This document shows positions 54,180 to 64,000 of a stretch of DNA of 64,000 nt, piece after piece. Location of the stretch: assembly GCA_025765615.1 (NCBI GenBank), contig JAIVFJ010000191.1, forward strand, positions 1 through 64,000. Direction: 5' to 3'. Made by a program: the position numbers and the translations under genes. Each line of letters starts with the position of its first letter. Position 1 is the first letter of the stretch. The notes under the pieces are model-generated. The model did not search any database, was not told where the DNA came from, and saw nothing but the letters and a program-made list of their open reading frames with translations. The DNA comes from Zopfochytrium polystomum. Taxonomy: Eukaryota; Chytridiomycota; Chytridiomycetes; Chytridiales; Chytridiaceae.

Positions 54180-54741
54180 TAGCTTGAGATGCTGCGCTTG
54201 GCCGTGGTGCGCACAGCCTGCCAGGCGAGCGGCGGCCGTTTCCCTCCACTCCTCCCCACCACACTGGATCCCTCCAGCGCGCTTCTTGACTCCCGCTGCT
54301 CGCTCAACTGGAATGTTTCCCGATGCCGCTGCCGTACATTTAAATTGTGGAGCACGACCTCAACCGTCGGGGGCGTTTTTATCAACTGCAAATCATCAGC
54401 GCCTCCAGATAGCGCACGGCCTGCAGCAGGGCTTTCCGATTTGCTTCGACCCTGTTGTCAGGAGGAGGCTCCTCTTCCTCTTTGGGCGCGGGCTGGCACG
54501 AAGCTCCTCCAAGCTCGCGGTCAGACACCCAGAATCTGTTTTACACGTTCTGCTGTTCGCTTTTTGTGCTTTCAACTTCTTCGTGTTCTTCCCATTCACT
54601 CTTCGTAGGCTCTGGTTTCAGCGAACTCAGCTTTTGAGGTTTTCGTTTCGCAGAGAATGCGGGGGTGCCAATGGAGAACAACCTTGTTATTTGAAGACCG
54701 TGTGTGGTTGATATATGCGGAATTGAAAGCACCACATGCAT
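54180..54741 (-). other. Unrecognised minus-strand coding-like stretch with an internal TAA
   Basis: From ATG 54741 the frame gives a basic, presequence-like start and an acidic E/K-rich segment ending E-Q-Q-N-V, then TAA (54541-54543). The same frame continues open with R-F-W-V-S-D-R-E-L-G-G to Y-L-E-A-L-M-I. After a possible acceptor (TTTGCAG near 54392) another frame reads T-P-P-T-V-E-V-V-L-H-N-L-N-V-R-Q. The composition looks like real protein, possibly mitochondrial, but no family is recognised. Could be a pseudogene or a mis-spliced model. Confidence 0.25.
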
Positions 54742-55104
54742 TTTCGCGACGCCCCTTATTATTACACCAGCGGAATAGCGAGCGACTCTGTGAAAGCGAA
54801 GGAAGAAACAAGTGAATTAGAGGTAAAAAGAAAAAAAAAAAAAGAAAGAAAGAAAGGAAAGAGGAAGAAGGAACAGAATCGAATCGTGGATTGCCAAAAA
54901 GCAATCTAAAACGAGAAGAAATAAAAAGAAGGCAGCAAACAGACACCACACCCACACACACCCACACACACACACACACACTCTCTCTCTCTCTCTCTCA
55001 GGTGCGACGACGACTTCCTCCTTCTCATTTGGTCCAGGGTGACCGCAACTTACGCACCCACGTACTCACGCTCTCACACTCTTTATCCTCTCACCCACGC
55101 TAGA
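54742..55104. other. Promoter/leader of mitochondrial HSP70
   Basis: A-rich (AAAG repeats near 54825-54865), a CA run (54950-54980) followed by a CT run (54981-55000), then pyrimidine-rich leader up to ATG 55105. No gene; no perfect nGAAn triplet heat-shock element seen by eye. Confidence 0.5.
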
Positions 55105-57332
55105 ATGTACGCATCGTCTCGGTCGGCGCGGTCCATGCTCGCCCGCGCTTCGGCGTCATCCACTTTCCGTCCCCAGATGGTCGCGCGGCCGTCGTCCATG
55201 GCCGGCAGCCTCGGCTTCGCTCGTTTCTCGAGGTGACTAGCCCCATCCATCGTCCATCCGATCCTCCTGTCGTGTGAGCTGCCCGCTTACCCGTGCCGTC
55301 CTTTTTTCCCACTCGCAGCGACAAGGTCCAGGGCCAGATCATCGGTATCGACTTGGGAACAACAAACTCTTGTGTTGCTGGTAGGTGCTGGGCGGTCCGG
55401 AAGGTTACCTCTTTTCGACCCAAGACTCCCGACTGACGCGCAATCCTTTCTACCCATCTTCCCTGCCCAACCACAGTTATGGACGGAAAGACCCCGCGCG
55501 TCATTGAAAACTCAGAGGGTGGTCGGACAACGCCGTCGGTGGTCGCGTTTTCAAAGGACAACGAGTTGATCGTCGGAACCCCAGCAAAGCGGCAGGCCGT
55601 CGTCAACCCCGAAAACACGCTCTTCGCCATCAAACGCCTGATTGGTCGGCGCTTTGACGACCCCATCGTCACCCGCGATCAGAAAATCGTCCCATACAAG
55701 ATTGTGAAGCACAGCAATGGCGACGCGTGGGTCGAGGCCCGTGGGAAGAAGTACTCGCCGTCGCAGATCGGTGGCTTCGTCTTGATGAAGATGAAGGAGA
55801 CTGCCGAAGCCTTCCTCGGAAAGCCTGTCAACAACGCCGTCATCACCGTCCCAGCCTACTTCAACGATGCGCAACGTCAGGCCACCAAGGATGCAGGCCA
55901 AATCTCTGGTCTGAACGTACTTCGAGTCATCAACGAACCGACTGCAGCCGCACTCGCGTACGGTTTGGACAAGTCTGGCGACCGCGTTGTTGCCGTGTAC
56001 GATCTTGGAGGTGGAACGTTCGATATCTCGATTCTCGAGATTCAGAAGGGTGTCTTCGAGGTCAAGTCCACCAACGGTGACACTCACCTTGGTGGCGAGG
56101 ACTTTGACAACGCGCTCGTCAACCACATTGTCGCGCAGTTCAAGAAGGAAAACAGCCTCGACCTCCAGAAGGACAACATGGCTTTGCAGCGGATCCGTGA
56201 GGCCGCCGAGAAGGCCAAGATCGAGCTTTCGTCAACCGTCTCAACCGACATCAACCTCCCCTACATTACGGCTGACCAGAACGGTCCCAAGCACATTTCG
56301 ATGAAGATGACGCGCGCCCAGTTCGAACAGCTTACCAAGGAGCTCATGGACCGCACCATCGAGCCCTGCAAGAAGGCCATCAAGGACGCCGGTGTTTCCA
56401 CCTCGGAGATCAACGAAGTCATCCTTGTTGGTGGAATGTCGCGTGTCCCCAAGGTTCAGGAGATGGTCAAGAGCATCTTTGGAAAGGAGCCCTCCAAAGC
56501 AGTCAACCCAGACGAAGCTGTGGCGATTGGCGCTGCCATCCAGGGTGGGGTGCTTTCTGGAGAAGTCACGTCTATCCTTCTTTTGGACGTCACCCCTCTT
56601 TCGCTCGGCATTGAAACCCTCGGCGGCGTCTTCACCCCACTGATCCCGCGCAACACCACCATCCCCACCAAGAAGGCGCAAGTCTTCTCGACCGCTGCCG
56701 ACGGCCAGACCCAGGTCGAAATCAAGGTGTTCCAGGGAGAGCGCCCTCTCGTCCGCGACAACAAGCTCCTTGGTCAGTTCAACCTCGTCGGCATCCCGCC
56801 TGCCCCGCGCGGCGTCCCCCAAATCGAGGTCGCTTTCGACATTGACGCCGACGGCATTGTGAACGTGTCCGCCAAGGACAAGGCCACGAACAAGGACCAG
56901 TCCATCACTCTCGCCGCCTCGTCTGGTCTCTCTGACGCCGAAATCGAAAAGATGGTTGCCGAGGCCGAGTCGCACGCCGAAGCGGACAAGAAGCGCAAGG
57001 ACGTGATCGAAGAGTCGAACAAGGCCGAGAGCATTGCCCACGAGACGGAGAAGGCCATGGACGAGTTCAAGGACCAGCTGGAGGCGACCGAGGCCGACAA
57101 GCTCAAGACCAAGATCGCGGACCTGCGGGCTTTCATCGGCAAGGGCGCCGACGACATCACCCCCGAGGAGATTAAGGAGAAGTACGACGACCTTCAGCGG
57201 GACTCGCTGAAGCTCTTTGAGATGGTGTACAAGAAGAAGCAGAACGAGTCGTCGTCGTCGTCGTCCTCTTCAGACTCTTCGTCATCTTCGAACGCGACCG
57301 ACGCAGAATTCAAGGACGCGGACAAGAAGTAA
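55105..57332 (+). CDS. SSC1: Mitochondrial Hsp70 chaperone (Ssc1/mtHsp70)
   Basis: Predicted 681-aa matrix chaperone: the ATP-driven motor of protein import and a folding factor. Exons 55105-55232, 55319-55380, 55477-57332; phases fit. Residues 1-45 form an Arg/Ser-rich, Met-rich mitochondrial presequence. The ATPase signatures are [11 protein letters not shown] (from residue 52), [12 protein letters not shown] and [13 protein letters not shown] (here [11 protein letters not shown]). The substrate-binding domain follows ([14 protein letters not shown]), then a helical lid. The bacterial/mitochondrial spelling ([14 protein letters not shown]) distinguishes it from cytosolic Hsp70. A poly-Ser stretch near the C-terminus is lineage-specific. 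Confidence 0.97.
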
Positions 57333-57888
57333 ACCGACAGACTTGAGCCGTCACGGTTGCCACTTTCTTGATATCCATTGCCTTTGAATTTCCTCACAAG
57401 CTTTTGAGACCGCGTTTCGTGTCTCGCGCCTGAAAGTCTGCCAGCACTTGGGAATCTATTGCCTGCACGTTGCTTCGCCGCTGCCTTCTTGCTTGTTGTC
57501 CTTTTCCTTTCAATCGTTGTTGGCCTTTATTTTATTGATAATCCGCTTCTCGATCTTTTGAAGTTGCCGCATTCTGTTGTTCATTTTTTTTCGTTGAGGT
57601 TGGGAGGTTTGAGGGATCTGTATCTTTCTTGTTCACTTTCTTTTTTTCCTTTTCGCGCTGGGCCACGAGGGTAGTAGCTTTGCGCGGAGCGAGCGCCCCT
57701 TCTCTGCCATGCCGCAAACACGAAGAGTTTGGATGAGTACGGCGGCTTTTTTTTGCCAAATCCGAACTCTGACTGCCCGACGAACTGCCCCCCACCGGCC
57801 CGCAAGCGGCCACAGCGACAACGTCCAAAGGAAACAAACAAACATGCAAAAAAAGAAAAAAAGTTCAAAGAAAAAATCATACAGAGGA
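57333..57888. other. HSP70 3' region and CDT1 leader
   Basis: T-rich 3' region. An open frame extends upstream of the chosen CDT1 start to ATGs at 57844 and 57709, but the extra sequence (poly-Lys, low complexity) looks like leader rather than protein. Confidence 0.5.
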
Positions 57889-60546
57889 ATGGGTGGTGCG
57901 TCCACCGCCGCGTTGGCGGCGCCTCGGGCGGCCCCTGTTGCGGCCACACGCCCCCGCACCCGCTCGCAGACAAGAAAGACGACGGCGACGACGAAGCATT
58001 CGCAGCAGGAGCCGGCGCTGCAGCAGCCGCCAATCACTAAGTTTCTCGACGCGTCTCGCTCGCAGAAACCAGTACTGCTCTGCAAGGCTGGAACCGGAGT
58101 TGGCGCTCTTCCCAAGAGCAAGGCTGCAACCACGACCGCCACCACCGCCACCACCACCCAGGAACCTCCCACCAACAACACACTGAACTCCAAGACTCGA
58201 AGCGCAGACGCGACAGCGCGGCGGCCGCCCCAGCGATCCCTGTTTCCGTCGCCGGCAGTAGTCGCCTCTCTGAACGCGGCAGCCCAAACCGCCGTCAAAC
58301 CTTCCACCCCTCGAGGTCTTAAGCGACCCAAATCTGTGTCGCCGAGGAAGCCAGGGAAGTCATCCACCGTCAAGAAAGCGCTTGCAAGTGGAGACGGCGA
58401 AGCGGGCGTTGCGAGACCAGAGAAGCGACTGAGGCTGGACGCATCGGTTAGGACGTGATCGTCCGAAATCAGCTGTCCGATTTTGCTGACATGGTGCCTC
58501 GTCAACCCAGATCCCTTTGCTTCTCACACCGAAGACTCATTCGAAAGGCAAACAACTCAGCGATCAGGGTGAGGCCATAATAACGACCACGCATGAAGCA
58601 AGGTAACAATTCCGTTCGGTTTTCCAGTTAACCACAATACTGAAAACTTCGTGCAGTCTAGTATTGCAAGAACCCGTCGAACAAGAACAGCCGAAACGAC
58701 CTGTGCCAGCAACATCCACACCAGTCAAAACGAAGTCGATCGACCCCTCTGTAACACCGCTGGCGCTCCGCAAGAGACTCTTTGATGATGTGAATCTGAA
58801 GAACGTAGACGCCCACTTGAAGAAACTCTTGACCGAGATCTCGCCGTAATCGTATTTCTGTTGCTCTCGACGCAGCTTTTCTCACTCAACTCTTTCCAGT
58901 CAGCCGCGATCAAAAGCCGTCCCAACACGAACAGAATTCCGCTCTCCTCTACCCCTCGCACCGCCAACGCCCGCTCCAACTCAACCCCACCGCCCCCTCC
59001 CCATCGACGGCGTCACCCTCCCCCTACCTGCCTCCTACGAGCTCCTGGACGCCCACTTCACAGCCCTCGAAGCGACCCTCTCCTTCCTCGCCGCCCGCGA
59101 CCAGCCCGCCACCTTCCACCGCATCCAGCCCGCCGTCGAGGTCGCAACCGCCCGCGCGTTCGAGTGGCGCCACCTGGAACAGATTGCAGAGGTGCTTCCG
59201 GACGCGTATCGATTTGTCGGGTGCAGGGCTTTGGACAGGGAGAGGTCGTGGGTCGAGTCGGTTTGCGTCGAGGTTGTGGATCATGAGGGGGGTCGTGGTG
59301 CGAGCGAGGTAGAGGAGGGCAGCAGCGACGAGAGTAAGGCGGACAACGATGGAGGAGCCAGAACGCTGGTAGATTCAGCGCTGCCGTCCGGGACGCTAGT
59401 TTTTCGGCCGTGGGGGATGCAGCTTGTCAGAAGGAGGGAAGAGTTTCGGAGACGACTGGTGGCGAGGGTGAAGGCCGCACACAAGGTTTGCTTTGCTGGA
59501 TTCCTGCCATTTTGTCAACATTCTCGACCGAAGCTGACCTCCATCGGCAGGCCTTTTTGCTATCGCGTGGGATCCTGGACAAGGACAATAGCGACTGCAT
59601 CTTGGCCAAATGGCACCCCGATTTTGATTTGGCGACAGTCCCAGACATCCCTCGCCGAAAGACACCCCGCGGACCAGTCGCACCTCTCACAAACAAGGCG
59701 AAAGACGTGCCGCCTAAATTTTCGGTCGCATCGGATTCGAAGAACGTGGATTGCAACGAAAACGCAGAAAACCCGACTATATCAGTCGCCGCTGAGGGGC
59801 CGACGTTCGCGGCCGATGCGAAGGCAGCCAACATTAACTCAGATTCGACATCCTCGAAGCAAGATCCCACAAAGCCCAATACTCTGCCACTTGAGAAGCC
59901 GCTTTCGCGTGCCGCAGCCATACTGCAGAGGGTAGCGTTCGCCGCTAGCCATCCATGATAAACCGCGTTGACCGAATATATTTGTTTATGCCAGATCCGA
60001 GACAAGGAAAAGGCGGCAGCTGAGTCGCAAATGTACAAGCCTCGCTACGACGCTGCCACAATTAAGCGGCGCGCAATGCTCAGTCGAATATATCAAGTTG
60101 GTCTTGGACTCACATGGTACGTGTGCATTATATATGGCCTACCATTTTAATGCAAAAAAAAACACAAAAAACTTACTTATCAACGCTTCTCCTTTTTTCG
60201 CGCAGCCTCTTCTCATCGAGGAAAAAAAGTGTGCTGCCACTGCAAGACGTCGGCGATTACATTCAAACGTCGGTCTCGACGCCGCTGTCTCATCGTGAGT
60301 AATCAATTTCACTCTTGACTGCTTTGCCGGGAAACCGCTAATCCCTCCCCATTTGACACCGCAGTCGAAGCTTGCGACCACATTCGCCTCCTCGCCGAAA
60401 TATACCCCGATTGGTGCACTATCGTTCAAACAAATAGCGGCGCCGTGGTCAGGCTCGAAGAACTGAAGGACGTTGACCCTCTGGCGACGCTGAAAAAGCG
60501 CGTTGGAATATTGCTCGTGGGCGGCCCAAGCTCGAGCGGAACCTGA
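57889..60546 (+). CDS. CDT1: DNA replication licensing factor Cdt1
   Basis: Predicted 704-aa protein that loads MCM2-7 at origins with ORC and Cdc6. Seven exons: 57889-58454, 58657-58845, 58900-59485, 59551-59931, 59995-60116, 60206-60294, 60365-60546, with all phases consistent. The N-terminus is basic and disordered, with a PIP-box-like motif QPPITKFLDASR at residues 46-57. The middle winged-helix (geminin-binding type) domain reads LPLPASYELLDAHFTALEA, F-H-R-I-Q-P-A-V-E, HLEQIAEVLPDAYRF. The C-terminal MCM-binding winged helix reads LPLQDVGDYIQTSV, C-D-H-I-R-L-L-A-E-I-Y-P-D-W-C. The start is uncertain (57844 and 57709 are in frame upstream); 57889 gives the family-like disordered N-terminus without a poly-Lys leader. 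Identification rests on both winged-helix domains being in order. Confidence 0.85.
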
Positions 60547-60930
60547 GAGGGGGGTAAAGCCACTGTTGGTGGCTCCCTCTCTCTTTTCGGTTGTTGCTCA
60601 TGTTCTCGTTCGAAACCTCCCCTCTTTTGTTATTTATTTGACACGGCCTGTCCCCACTTGTGCCATTTATATGCCTGAAATCCTCCACCTGATTTGATTG
60701 CACCCTTTTCTTCTCCCTTTTCTGTTGCCTGTTCTGTCTACCCACATTCTGCTCCCAAGCATGTTTCCGTTTGCTGTGCTTGAATTCCTCGCTGCGCTTC
60801 ATCTGAGTCCGCTGCTTCTCCCTGTTGCCGTCTCTGTTGCCCATCACTGTTGCTCCACTCCCTCGACCTTCTTTTGTTCTTTACAATCTCTGCTGACAAA
60901 ACTTTGACTGCTCTACCGTATGCTTCATTT
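60547..60930. other. CDT1 3' region
   Basis: Pyrimidine-rich 3' untranslated-type sequence; no gene recognised. Confidence 0.5.
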
Positions 60931-62475
60931 TCGCGGTCAGCGCTGATCAGCGGCGGTCCACAGTTCCTTTGCATGTAAAGGAAGCTCCCCGCTCTCTTTC
61001 CACCACTGCTACCGCGTGCTTCCGTCATGACGCACCGCACGCTCCGAGTACCAGCGCTCCGGCGGCCATCGTCGCCACCGCAATCCGGTTTGATCGATCT
61101 GGTGGATCCAAACGTTCGCCCATTTAGGCAACCTTCGAGATGGGATATCGGCCGTCCGTTCTCATCATCGGCTCGCCTCTGCTTGAAAGACGGGATCAGC
61201 CAAGCTGTCCTGAGACGGGACCAATTGTGGTATTGGAGGCCAATAAATATGAATTAAAACGCTGGCGCCCGGCAAACTCTTTCTGCGCTTTCTCCAGAGC
61301 ATTGCCGGTCAGCCCGGTGGGTACATACAGGTACTTAATCCAGTCCAACAACAAAAAAAAAAAAAAACAGCCCGCAAGGGACCGTGATCACTCATCGCAA
61401 AAGAGGTGGCCGCAAACCATGACGCTCGAATATCAAGCAGGTGATTTTTGTTCTTTCGCCCAAAACAGTGAGGCCTTACCCTCCGAGACGGGTCAGGGAC
61501 GATCGCGGTTTGAGATCGCAAAACGCGAAGACGGCTTGAAAAAAATTTTTTGCGCCCCGAGCCAGGGATTTCACTACGCAGCGCCAACGTTCGCGAATAT
61601 CCAAGGGCGGTCTTTACCAACAGACCGCTCGGACTTAGATCGACCTGGCTTGACATCGTAATCCAACGGGAGTCTACTCTCCTTCCACCACTGCAGCACG
61701 CGGGGCTGTCCATTTCTGCTGGCCTCGAAAACGACTCGATTGTCACGCTTCAGTTCCAACTCGCTGTCCTTCTTCCACCACCGTGGAAAGTCGGTTGATG
61801 CACAGTCGACGGGATCCACCATCGCCCATTCGTTGTAAACAAGCAGCAGCCCTTCCCGCTCTCTTTCCGCCACTGCAAGGTCTGCGTGCTGCCGGCGTGA
61901 TTCATTGCAAGCGCCATCTAACGGAGCTCCAGGCCGCTGTCCAGCCACCACTGCAGTAGCTCGACTGACTTTGCGTCATCCAATGGCGCTGGTGGTGCAC
62001 GATGCTTCGAAACGCGTGCGCGGCAGGCGGCGCAGAAGAAAGTCGAGGAGGCCTCGGTGGAGTCCACGCGGATCGAGGAAATAGCGGCGGCCGCCGATCG
62101 TCATCAGCGAGGTGGCTTGGATTCTGGGGATGCGGAGGAGGGAGGCGAGTGTGTAGGGATCGAGCGTGGGCGTGGAGTAGCGACAGATCTGGATTGAGAC
62201 GACGGCGGGAAAGCGACCGATGTAATCGGTCGGCAGTGGTTCACCCGACCATCTTTTCTGGTGTCTTCCACTTGAAGACTCGTGAAGAACAAACTTACTC
62301 GGCATATTCTTCAGGAAGGACTCTTGTGTGTAGCTGGACGGACAGAGATCAATTACAGCTTCAACTGTGGAACTGAAAGAGAGAGCAATTATATTTGGAA
62401 TGGCAGGTCCTGCCCGTGGCCGCGTATCCAGTGTGGTCCTCGACCTCGTCGTGGCTGGTGAAATCGAGCACACAA
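60931..62475 (-). pseudogene. Degraded WW..SGL-type (ankyrin-like) repeat gene
   Basis: On the minus strand, units with the pattern 'LxWWxxSGLxLxY' recur in different frames: L-L-Q-W-W-L-D-S-G-L-E-L (about 61950), Q-W-R-K-E-S-G-K (about 61870), W-W-K-K-D-S-E-L-E-L-K and LQWWKESRLPLDYD (61660-61790), and QWWKESGELPLHAKELWT (about 60955-61010). An N-terminal-like frame (61976-62473) gives an F-box-plus-helix style start and the strings DPYTLASLLRIPRIQATSL and FLLRRLPRTRF. At least four frame breaks. In other early-diverging fungi such repeats form ankyrin-like intracellular proteins; the function is unknown. Confidence 0.45.
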
Positions 62476-62771
62476 ATCGATAAGTGCTCGTTTAACGGAT
62501 CAAATTCTGTATGGTAGTACATAGCTCCTCACAGCTGCAACGTTTATAATCCATTTATTCCGATATATGTACCTACGCAGCAACATTTTCTTTTCAAAAG
62601 CAGCAGAGAGATACCAGACAGGGGATTGAGAAACGGAAAAAGAGAGCGCAGCGACATTCCAGCGCGCTAAACGAAAAGGAAACTGAAAATCCAGGTTGAG
62701 AAGAGATTCAACTTCTCAACAAGGACACTACCTCGACGCCGTCCACCCCACGAAATCAGCGCAATTTACAT

Positions 62772-64000
62772 TCACCCCGCCGTAATCCCCGCGACCGTCG
62801 ACACGACCCTCGCCGCGATCCCGCCCACTGTCGCCTTGACCTTCACCGTCACCCCCGGGCTCAACGCGTTCCCGACGCACGCGACGCTCAACGGGAACGA
62901 CAGCACGGCGCCCGGGTTCGGCTGGTCGTCGAGCGTCGCGAACGACCAGGTCCCCTGCGCGGCGGAAAAGACGGACGAGCCGGCGTTCCAAGGGGTCGAA
63001 ATTGCGGTGGGGGGGGTCGAGAAGGAGAGAGAGACGAGGGGGAGCCCGGTTTCGGCGGTCGGGGGTGGGTCGATGCTGAGCGTGAAGGCGGCTTGGGTGC
63101 CCCCCGTCGCGGGCCAGCAGCCTGTGAAGCCGACGCCGACAGTCAGGGTGGTGGTGGTGCCGCCACCTGTGGCCGGGGTGGAAGGGGTGGTGGTGGCTAC
63201 GGCGGCGGCGGGGGTTGAGGCTGGCTTCGAGGTGGCAGGAGCCACGACTGCTGCGGCGGTGGATGATTTGCTGGTAGGAGCGGGGGCGGCGGCGGCGGCG
63301 GCGGCGCCGAGCTTTCCGACGCCGGCGTTGGCGGTGACAAAGGCGGCGACGCTGGCGGCGGGCATCGGGGTGACGCCCGAGACGGCGGCGACGCCCGAGA
63401 AGGACGACAGCGGGTCCGTTTCGAGCCGTGAGACGGCGCCGGAGCCGCCCGTGACCGAGTTGGGGACGCACGCGCGGCCCAAGGCGGCGGTGCAGGCCGC
63501 CGCGTCGGCCGCGGTCTGCGGGAAAAAGAGCTTTCCGTCCAAGTTGGTGGTCACGGGCATTTTGACGGCGTTGAAGACGTTGCCCTCCGCGAGTGTCAGG
63601 GACCCGAGCTCCGGGTCGATGGCGTGGCCGTCGACGGTTGTGTAGTAGTTGTTGACGAGGTGGAGCTTCTGGACGTAGCCGGCGGTGCCGCCAATGTGCG
63701 GGCCGCGGCCGGACGAGTCGTGGATCAGGTTTTGCGCGATGGTGATTTCGTCGTTGATACCGACCAGCAGCATGATCCAGTAGGACTTGTTGTTGCAATA
63801 GGGAGAAAAGTTGGTGACGCCGTTGAACTCGTTGTTGGAGATGGTGACACCTTTGCTGGCAGCGTAACCCTTTTGGGGGGAGATTCAATAAGTCAGTGGA
63901 AATGCGATAGATTTAGATATTGATCCATAAGCGCTGAATTCGACGCGCTTACCATGACGAGCTGCATTCGGCCAATGTTTTGGGTGAAGCAGTGGTCGAT
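62772..64000 (-). CDS. Pectin/pectate lyase-like protein (PL1 fold), N-terminus beyond the window
   Basis: C-terminal 382 residues of a secreted parallel beta-helix protein likely to cleave pectin by beta-elimination. Exons on the minus strand: 64000-63953 (open at the edge) and 63869-62772; intron 63870-63952 (GTAAGC...AAAG), phase 0. Motifs: I-D-H-C-F-T-Q-N-I-G-R-M-Q-L-V, then V-T-I-S-N-N-E-F-N-G-V, HDSSGRGPHIGGTAG, H-L-V-N-N-Y-Y, D-G-H-A-I-D-P-E. These are coil positions of pectin lyase-type PL1 enzymes, and the R-G-P-H region corresponds to the conserved Arg region. After the catalytic fold come an A/T/S/P-rich linker and a C-terminal domain of about 110 residues with a beta-rich, CBM-like composition (GFTGCWPATGG, W-S-F-A-T-L-D). 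The CBM idea is inference. Confidence 0.83.

Noticed and set aside
1..64000. CRISPR array, bacterial operon or phage content
   Set aside because: No regularly spaced direct repeats with unique spacers; genes are intron-split and eukaryotic.

Overview
The window is nuclear DNA of a filamentous or zoosporic fungus. Its genes are split by many short GT-AG introns (54 to about 360 nt) and include fungal-type mitochondrial proteins and a secreted pectin lyase. A soluble adenylyl cyclase (ADCY10)-type AAA/helical-repeat gene and 'WW..SGL'-type repeat relics point to an early-diverging lineage such as Chytridiomycota; that placement is inference from gene content, not a database match.

Left arm (1-14.8 kb): a frame-broken sAC-like AAA gene (1-3601); four housekeeping or structured genes on + (complex I LYR subunit NDUFA6, proteasome lid subunit SEM1/DSS1, cytochrome c1, a long SH3/poly-Q protein); then a minus-strand F-box-like gene diverging from a plus-strand universal-stress-like gene whose 3' end is cut by repeat DNA.

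Centre (14.8-46.4 kb): a nested transposon block of about 31.6 kb. Two related Ty1/copia families (here A and B) lie in several broken copies. A third copia lineage (C) keeps an intact RT-RNaseH frame and a 1.22-kb LTR. There is also a tnp2-like (CACTA) transposase fragment, a decayed Helitron Rep/helicase carrying a 5'-truncated LINE with a 16-bp target duplication and poly(A) tail, and a small solo LTR-like repeat (D). Families A and B share unusual features: gag and pol are in different frames with a T5 slip site plus a perfect hairpin whose loop holds the gag stop; a 471-534-nt intron-like insert lies between integrase and reverse transcriptase in three diverged copies with conserved phase; a 3' hairpin shows compensatory change; and the aspartic protease motif is D-N-G (or N-N-G).

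Right arm (46.8-64 kb): ribosomal protein S26, a secreted PLC-like phosphodiesterase, ATP synthase subunit b (ATP4, seven exons), a UreG nickel GTPase with a long His-rich N-terminus, a degraded second copy of the F-box-like gene, mitochondrial Hsp70, replication licensing factor CDT1 (seven exons), a decayed WW-rich repeat gene, and a pectin lyase-like protein running off the window. Several genes serve mitochondrial energy metabolism (NDUFA6, CYT1, ATP4, mtHsp70), but they have separate promoters and no operon logic applies. Intron coordinates were derived by reading splice consensus and checking phase by hand.
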